Origin: Ehrlichia muris AS145
GTDB taxonomy: Bacteria; Pseudomonadota; Alphaproteobacteria; Rickettsiales; Anaplasmataceae
NCBI RefSeq assembly: GCF_000508225.1
Contig: NC_023063.1
Span: 310,001-374,000, forward strand
Direction: 5' to 3'
Length of the DNA stretch: 64,000 nucleotides
Both the position numbers and the translations under genes were made by a program. Under the pieces are notes generated by a model, which was not told where the DNA came from, did not search any database, and saw only the letters and a program-made list of their open reading frames with translations. Numbering within the stretch: the first letter of the stretch is position 1; each line of letters starts with the position of its first letter. Of the stretch, positions 56,781-64,000 are shown piece by piece.

Positions 56781-57389
56781 ATGGTAATTTTTGGATTAAC
56801 TGGTGGTGTAGGTGCTGGTAAAAGTCTAGTTGCGAGCTATTTTAGAACTTTTTTTAAGGCAGTGGTGTTTGATGCTGATCAAGTTGTACATGATTTATAT
56901 AGCCATGATAACAATGTTATTGAGCTTGTTAATACATATTTTCCAGATTCTGTCAGTAATGGGGTGGTTAATAAGAGTAATTTAAGATATCACTTTTTTA
57001 CTTATAGTCGTTTGTGGATTGAGTTTCAGTCAATATTGCATTCGATGGTTTTAAAAAAACAAAAAGACTTTATTATGTTTCATAACAGGCAATCAACTAG
57101 ATATGTAGTGCTTGATGTTCCTCTATTAGTAGAATGTAATTTTTATAGTTGTTGTAATTTTATTATTCATATTACAACAAATAGATTATTACAAATGCAA
57201 AGGGTATTATGTAGGGGCTTATCTGTAAAGGAATTTGAGTTAATTATGACTATACAGTTCTCTGAAAATGATAGAAAAAAATTTGCAGATTTTACTATTA
57301 AAACTGGATTAAGTAAAAGTGATGTATTACTTCAAATTAAAAAAATAATGTTTGATATCAGTAATAGAAGTAAATATCTAAATTACTGA
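56781..57389 (+). CDS. coaE: Dephospho-CoA kinase
   Basis: Phosphorylates dephospho-CoA at the 3' hydroxyl, the last step of coenzyme A synthesis. The 202-residue P-loop kinase starts [15 protein letters not shown], with the Walker A at residues 7-15, followed by [11 protein letters not shown] (the conserved DAD motif) near 31-41. [14 protein letters not shown] near 107-120 is the family's PLL.E element, and a lid-region RVLCRGLS follows near 143-150. Start ATG at 56781. It is divergent to tsaC across 260 bp and convergent with thiC, with the thiC tail repeats between them. Confidence 0.94.
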   Translation: MVIFGLTGGVGAGKSLVASYFRTFFKAVVFDADQVVHDLYSHDNNVIELVNTYFPDSVSNGVVNKSNLRYHFFTYSRLWIEFQSILHSMVLKKQKDFIMFHNRQSTRYVVLDVPLLVECNFYSCCNFIIHITTNRLLQMQRVLCRGLSVKEFELIMTIQFSENDRKKFADFTIKTGLSKSDVLLQIKKIMFDISNRSKYLNY

Positions 57390-57631
57390 TAATGTTCAAT
57401 TAAGTAAGGTAAGTTGTTAACAAAGTATTTTTTTCATTGGATTTCTTATTCACATGTATTTGGCGAAAAATTATGTATTTGTGAGTACCTAAAAGTTAGT
57501 TCGACTTGATTAGGATTCTATGTATGAATATTAAAATATCAGGTTTACTGTAAAAACGAGCATAATTAAAACTATAGATAAAAAAAGTAAAAATGCGTAT
57601 TTGTATACTTATTTGGTAAATTATTAATTTA

Positions 57632-59643
<2,012 letters not shown>

Positions 59644-59751
59644 CTATATCAAATGCATAGTATATTTTATTTTAATATAATGTCTATATTTGTAAAAATT
59701 TAAACTTTATACAAACTTAACTAGACTGTATATATTCCTAACTTTTATACA

Positions 59752-60321
59752 TTAAATCTTTTTATTGTTACTCTTTAATAGTATGTAAAATGCTCCTTTT
59801 CCACCATGTAAACGAATAGCTTCTGTATAATATAATATTATGTGTGCTATTTGTTCATTTTGTAACCACTTGCTAAAGTTACTTTTTATGCTGTTGCTAT
59901 TGTGCTTATCAGTACTTTCCCATCCTGTAATAATTAATAAGCACTTGTTTGCTAAATTATAATTTTTAATTATGAAGTTCATTAATATGTTATAAGCAGC
60001 ATCTAAGGTATATCCATGAAGATCAAGAATAGAATCTATGTGGTACTTTCCTTGATCAATTTTTTTCTTAGTATTATAGTTTAGATTGAGACCGCTGCTA
60101 ATATCATGTGTGCGGTTTGTTTTAGTTTGTATTGGTAGCATGTAATAATTGGTGTGCTCGTTATTTAATGAGATATTGTGGTTATTATTGATTTTTCTGC
60201 TTTTTTTGTACGGAACCTTATTGTTATAAATTGGGATAGTCATTGAAGTAATAGAATCCCATAGTGATGTGTCATCATATAATAAATGATCTGATGCTTT
60301 ATTTATTAATTTTTTAAACAT
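59752..60321 (-). CDS. Smr domain-containing protein
   Basis: The 189-residue protein has a basic, poorly conserved N-terminal half and a C-terminal Smr domain: HIDSILDLHGYTLDAAYNIL near residues 93-112 (the LDLHG core), LLIITGWEST near 129-138, and a closing IRLHGGKGAFYILLK near 170-184. Smr domains are nicking or RNA-cleaving nuclease modules found at the end of MutS2 and as stand-alone proteins in alphaproteobacteria. Here it is stand-alone; its target is unknown. In many alphaproteobacteria such a gene sits beside mltA, which is not visible here. Start ATG at 60321. Confidence 0.88.
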   Translation of the reverse strand: MFKKLINKASDHLLYDDTSLWDSITSMTIPIYNNKVPYKKSRKINNNHNISLNNEHTNYYMLPIQTKTNRTHDISSGLNLNYNTKKKIDQGKYHIDSILDLHGYTLDAAYNILMNFIIKNYNLANKCLLIITGWESTDKHNSNSIKSNFSKWLQNEQIAHIILYYTEAIRLHGGKGAFYILLKSNNKKI

Positions 60322-60411
60322 ACAATGACCAGTCTCTGCTCTTATACAAAACTAGGAGTTCATAAAATCAAACGTAATAGACATGGATGTAAGAAGACAA
60401 ATCAATAGCTT

Positions 60412-60834
60412 TTAAGTATTTGTATTGTTAGTGTTTCTATTTTCTGGAGTAGAAAAAAAGTTATCTCTATCTAGGAGGTTGATATCTTGATTATTTGAAT
60501 TATTTCCTAGCTCGTTAAAATTACTAGTTATTGCACTTTGCTGAAATATATCAACATTGTTTTTCGCTTTGCTAGCAACATGTGGTTCGTATGAATTGAT
60601 AAATTTCTCCATATATTTCCGACATCTTTGTACCGATAAATTAAACAAAGATGACACATCTAGTTGTTTTGCTGCTATTTCTTTTAATGCAATAACAGTA
60701 TTTTTACCATTCTTATGCTTTATTACTGGACATGCTCCTGAATTTAGATCATGAGCCCTCTGACTTGCTAGTATTACTAATTTAAACTTATTATTAGTGC
60801 GACCCATACATTCTTCAACTGTAAGACGTGCCAT
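60412..60834 (-). CDS. rpoZ: DNA-directed RNA polymerase subunit omega
   Basis: Small subunit that helps assemble RNA polymerase by clamping the beta' C-terminus. From the ATG at 60832-60834 the product has 140 residues. The conserved core is [33 protein letters not shown] (the family's L...RA..L..G) and [16 protein letters not shown] (A..EI). A TTG two codons earlier also opens the frame but MARLTVE is the universal start. The last 65 residues form an N/Q/S-rich extension ([16 protein letters not shown]) of unknown role, longer than in E. coli omega (91 residues). Confidence 0.94.
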   Translation of the reverse strand: MARLTVEECMGRTNNKFKLVILASQRAHDLNSGACPVIKHKNGKNTVIALKEIAAKQLDVSSLFNLSVQRCRKYMEKFINSYEPHVASKAKNNVDIFQQSAITSNFNELGNNSNNQDINLLDRDNFFSTPENRNTNNTNT

Positions 60835-60913
60835 TAACAAACCAATATGAGTGAAAACTTTATTTTAGCATATATAGAAAATTATGCAATAGAGGAACCC
60901 TTAAATATATGTT

Positions 60914-61243
60914 TTATTCATTTCCTTTTTGTATGATTACTAGATTAATAGATTCTAAAGAATACTCCTTCGTATTGTCTTTGTTGCTTGATATGGTTTC
61001 TGAGTTGTTGACAGTAATTGTTATATTCACTTCGCATTTTAAGCGTAGTAGAAATATAAGTAAACGCTCTAATGAAAACCCTGCTGTCTTACCATTGCTA
61101 ATCTGAGATATTTTTGGCTGATCTACTCCAAGTATTTTTGCAGTAGTTACTTGGTTCCAGTAATTCTTGTGTGTTATATCTTTTATTAATTTCAATATCT
61201 TATACTTAATGCTGTAATCGTTTTGGTTACTTATTGTTGTCAT
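60914..61243 (-). CDS. XRE-type helix-turn-helix regulator, antitoxin-like (HigA/HTH_37 type)
   Basis: A 109-residue DNA-binding protein. The HTH core is at about residues 30-60: NQVTTAKILGVDQPKISQIS, with the AKILGVDQPKISQI recognition helix pattern of the HTH_37 addiction-module family, then GFSLERLLIFLLRLKCEVNI, which is the family's typical L..L..LG..V.I ending. In toxin-antitoxin pairs a RelE-type toxin gene precedes such genes. Here the 500 bp upstream hold no toxin, so it is an orphan regulator. Start ATG at 61243; rpoZ follows 79 bp downstream on the same strand. Confidence 0.85.
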   Translation of the reverse strand: MTTISNQNDYSIKYKILKLIKDITHKNYWNQVTTAKILGVDQPKISQISNGKTAGFSLERLLIFLLRLKCEVNITITVNNSETISSNKDNTKEYSLESINLVIIQKGNE

Positions 61244-61747
61244 AATTTTATACCGTAATCTAGAAAGGTAAAAATAATATTTATAAATTAATTCATATAT
61301 TAAAAAAATATATTAAATCATTTTATAATTTATTAATATAAAATATTTATTTATAATTTTTCATTTATATTACTCAATTATATACATATATAATTAATAT
61401 TTTTATGATTCTTGTAATAAAAGCGAAGTAGTTTTCTATTACATATCTTCATTTTAATCTCGTACTTCAATATTGAGCTTTATAAATCAATTCATATATT
61501 AGAGATATTATATTAAATCACTTTATAATTTATTGATAATGAAGTATATAATTTGTAAATTTTGATTTATTGATTAATTTATATAGATGTAAGATTTATA
61601 TTTTAATAACTTTAATGCTGAAGTAAAGTGGTTATTATAAATCTTTTCGTTAATGTACACATATTTGTATTGCTTGAATTGTCTAGTAAGGTACTATACA
61701 ACAACGAAGCTAAAATGATTTTAATGAAGTTTTGTTAACGGTATGCC
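61244..61747. other. Divergent AT-rich spacer upstream of leuS
   Basis: About 500 bp between the divergent HTH gene and leuS, with very high AT content. It contains a 65-bp direct repeat (separate entry) and no recognisable gene. Confidence 0.5.
61281..61546. repeat. 65-bp direct repeat, two copies 199 bp apart
   Basis: TTATAAATTAATTCATATAT begins at 61281 and a close copy (TTATAAATCAATTCATATAT) at 61480. Both continue with TATTAAATCA, then TTTATAATTTATT, ending near 61345 and 61546. The identity is roughly 85 percent by eye. This is too long for chance even in AT-rich DNA, so it is probably an old tandem duplication of a 199-bp unit in the promoter region. Confidence 0.75.
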
Positions 61748-64000
61748 ATGCATTATGATTTCAAAAAAGTAGAACAAGATGTACAAAGAAAATGGAATTT
61801 TTGTACTAATGTTAGAGAAGCTCAGTGCTATGTTTTAGAAATGTTTCCTTACCCTTCTGGCAGCATACATATGGGTCATTTGAGAAATTACACAATAGGT
61901 GATGTAATTGCAAGATACAAACGTGCTTGTGGTGTTAATGTCTTTCATCCAATAGGATGGGATGCTTTTGGATTGCCAGCAGAAAATGCTGCATTATCTT
62001 ATAATATAGATCCACATACTTGGACTGAGAACAATATTGATAATATGAGACGTCAGTTAAAATCTATAGGATTATCATATGATTGGGATAAAGAATTGGC
62101 TACTTGTGATGCGAATTATTATAAGCATGAACAAGCATTTTTTCTTGATTTTTTAAAATGTGGTTTAGTTTATCGTAAAGAATCGTTGGTTAATTGGGAT
62201 CCTGTAGATCAAACTGTACTTGCTAATGAACAAGTTATAGATGGGAGGGGATGGCGGTCTGGAGCTATAGTGGAAAAAAGAAAGTTATTCCAGTGGTTCC
62301 TACGGATTACTGATTTTGCGGAAGAATTATTAGATGATTTAAAAACTTTAGATCAGTGGCCGGAAAAAGTAAAGTTAATGCAAGAACGGTGGATTGGAAA
62401 ATCTCAAGGTGTAGTAATAGATTTTGAAGTTTTAAATATTAACAAGATGTTACAGATTTTTACTACATGTCCTCATACACTATTTGGAGCATCATTCATT
62501 GCAGTATCTTTTGATCATCCTATTTTACAATATGTTAATGATTCAAAAATTGTTCAACTAATAAATGATTTTGATAGAAAAAATGTAGTGAGTGATGTAT
62601 CTAGCCCAATAGAAAAATTTGGAATAAATTCTGGATTAGTTGTAAAACATCCTTTATTGAATATAAATTTGCCAGTTTATGCTGTGAATTTTGTCCTCAT
62701 GGATTATGCAACAGGTGCAATTTTTGGTTGTCCAGCTCATGATCAGCGTGATTTTGAGTTTGCAAAGAAATATTCTTTGCCAATAAAACAGGTAATTTTT
62801 CCTGAAGTTGATGTGAACTTAGAAAAAGAGGCTTATGTTGGCTCAGGTATTATGAAGAATTCTGAGTTCTTAGATAACATGACTGTGGATAAAGCAAAAG
62901 AAGCTATAGTTGATCAGCTTATATTATTAGGAATAGGTAGAAAGGTGACCTATTATAGGATGCATGACTGGGGAGTATCTAGGCAACGTTATTGGGGATG
63001 TCCTATACCTATAATATATTGTGAGAGATGTGGTACAGTTCCTGTAAATAAAAAAGACCTTCCAGTGACTTTGCCTAAGGATGTTGATTTTACAAAATCT
63101 GGAAATCCTTTAGATAATCATCCTACTTGGAAATATGTAAAATGTCCATCTTGTGGTATGGATGCTGAACGTGAAACTGATACTTTTGATACTTTTTTTG
63201 AATCTTCGTGGTATTTTGCAGCATTTTGTGGGATTGATAATGGAATAGATAGAGATACGTGTAACATGTTATTACCAGTCAATTATTATGTGGGTGGTAT
63301 AGAACACGCAGTATTACATTTATTGTATTCTAGGTTTTTCTGTAGGGCGTTAACTAAGTGTGGATATTTTAATATCAAAGAACCGTTTTCTCATCTAATA
63401 ACGCAAGGTATGGTTTGTTATTCTACTTATTCAGATGAGCAAGGTAACTACTTATTTCCTGAAGAAGCAAAAAAGATGATGAAAAAAGGTCAACATGTTA
63501 CTGTTGGCAGAGCTGAGAAAATGAGTAAATCAAAAAAGAATGTGGTAAATCTTGAATATATTATTGATAAATATGGAGCAGATACAGCAAGACTGTTTAT
63601 ATTATCTGATACTCCTCCTGAGCGTGATATAGAATGGTTGGATGATGGTATAGAAGGAGCAAGTAGATATCTTAGTAAGTTATGGAAGATGATAATTTCT
63701 TATGATCAACTTAACTTGGATTTTAGTGAGAAAAGTATACCAGAAGATGCTTTTGAATATAGAAGATGTATACATAAAATTTTAAATGATATTACAAGTG
63801 ATTTGAATTTTTATCGTTTAAATTGTGCTGTGGCTAAGTTTAGAGAATTGAGTAATGTTATCGGTGAAATGATAAAAACTTCAGTGAATTGTTATGTAGT
63901 TAGTGAGGCAATATGTATTTTAATTAGAGTAATAGAACCGTTTATTCCACATATAGCTGAAAAATTATGGGAAAATATAGGAGGTAAAGGTATGTTGTGG
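61748..64000 (+). CDS. leuS: Leucyl-tRNA synthetase (C-terminal part beyond the right edge)
   Basis: Charges tRNA-Leu. The frame opens at ATG 61748 and stays open for 751 codons to the window edge. The class I motif HIGH appears as HMGH at residues 41-44 (YPSGSIHMGHLRNYT). It is followed by HPIGWDAFGLPAENAA, the CP1 editing domain at about 220-420, with CPAHDQRDFEFAKKY, and a zinc-like CERCG...CPSCG pair. Next come ETDTFDTFFESSWYF and the KMSKS loop intact at 591-595 (EKMSKSKKN). This is the bacterial-type LeuS, usually about 830 residues, so roughly 80 residues are missing here. It is divergent to the HTH gene. Confidence 0.96.
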   Translation, partial: MHYDFKKVEQDVQRKWNFCTNVREAQCYVLEMFPYPSGSIHMGHLRNYTIGDVIARYKRACGVNVFHPIGWDAFGLPAENAALSYNIDPHTWTENNIDNMRRQLKSIGLSYDWDKELATCDANYYKHEQAFFLDFLKCGLVYRKESLVNWDPVDQTVLANEQVIDGRGWRSGAIVEKRKLFQWFLRITDFAEELLDDLKTLDQWPEKVKLMQERWIGKSQGVVIDFEVLNINKMLQIFTTCPHTLFGASFIAVSFDHPILQYVNDSKIVQLINDFDRKNVVSDVSSPIEKFGINSGLVVKHPLLNINLPVYAVNFVLMDYATGAIFGCPAHDQRDFEFAKKYSLPIKQVIFPEVDVNLEKEAYVGSGIMKNSEFLDNMTVDKAKEAIVDQLILLGIGRKVTYYRMHDWGVSRQRYWGCPIPIIYCERCGTVPVNKKDLPVTLPKDVDFTKSGNPLDNHPTWKYVKCPSCGMDAERETDTFDTFFESSWYFAAFCGIDNGIDRDTCNMLLPVNYYVGGIEHAVLHLLYSRFFCRALTKCGYFNIKEPFSHLITQGMVCYSTYSDEQGNYLFPEEAKKMMKKGQHVTVGRAEKMSKSKKNVVNLEYIIDKYGADTARLFILSDTPPERDIEWLDDGIEGASRYLSKLWKMIISYDQLNLDFSEKSIPEDAFEYRRCIHKILNDITSDLNFYRLNCAVAKFRELSNVIGEMIKTSVNCYVVSEAICILIRVIEPFIPHIAEKLWENIGGKGMLW

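Overview
This window looks like chromosome from an obligate intracellular alphaproteobacterium of the Anaplasmataceae, genus Ehrlichia, most likely E. ruminantium. The base composition is very AT-rich and many genes are separated by 0.3-1 kb of non-coding DNA. tRNA genes are single and lack an encoded CCA. The metabolic set is reduced, and scattered gene transfer agent (GTA) genes survive. Several genes have their 3' end copied one or more times in the neighbouring spacer, a habit described for E. ruminantium. The species call is inference from these traits; no search was run.

Layout. 1-5.4 kb: start of purB, tRNA-Gly(GCC), a 734-residue lineage-specific protein, birA and a glutathione S-transferase-like gene. 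5.6-13.4 kb: envelope and transport genes (a lone DsbD N-terminal domain, an FbpC-type ATPase, tatA, recR, divergent znuA/znuC whose start codons overlap, ubiB, an MFS transporter). 13.4-27 kb: miaB, then GTA remnants (host-specificity TIM-barrel protein, DUF2163 protein, HK97 capsid) interleaved with sucA. 27-36.2 kb: dapA, a HIT protein, a low-complexity 369-residue protein, mutS, nadE, hemB. 36.5-42.7 kb: addB and a tandem pair of MHS-type transporters. 43.5-50.1 kb: ssb, malonyl-CoA decarboxylase, gatB, tRNA-Asp(GTC), fabI, dnaA. 50.1-64 kb: a 333-residue lineage-specific protein, nadD, pdxJ, an HU/IHF gene, holB, tsaC, coaE, thiC, an Smr-domain gene, rpoZ, an orphan HTH regulator, and leuS running off the right edge.

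The most distinctive feature is a recurring genome-remodelling pattern. Directly downstream of miaB, the GTA host-specificity gene, nadE, the 333-residue gene and thiC, the last 100-200 bp of the gene plus some downstream sequence are amplified as tandem direct repeats of about 90, 358/152, 245, 320 and 178 bp. A single decayed copy lies behind the HIT gene, and an inverted, frameshifted copy of a tsaC segment lies behind tsaC. Every affected gene is on the minus strand. The nadE copies alternate between two subtypes, which suggests amplification of a dimer.

Functionally the genes are mostly housekeeping: cofactor synthesis (NAD: nadD/nadE; thiamine: thiC; pyridoxal phosphate: pdxJ; CoA: coaE; haem: hemB; quinone: ubiB), DNA replication and repair (dnaA, holB, ssb, mutS, recR, addB), translation (leuS, gatB, miaB, tsaC, two tRNAs), fatty acid metabolism (fabI, malonyl-CoA decarboxylase) and metal uptake (fbpC, znuA, znuC). 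NadE appears to have lost all three catalytic residues of its glutaminase domain while keeping an intact synthetase domain.
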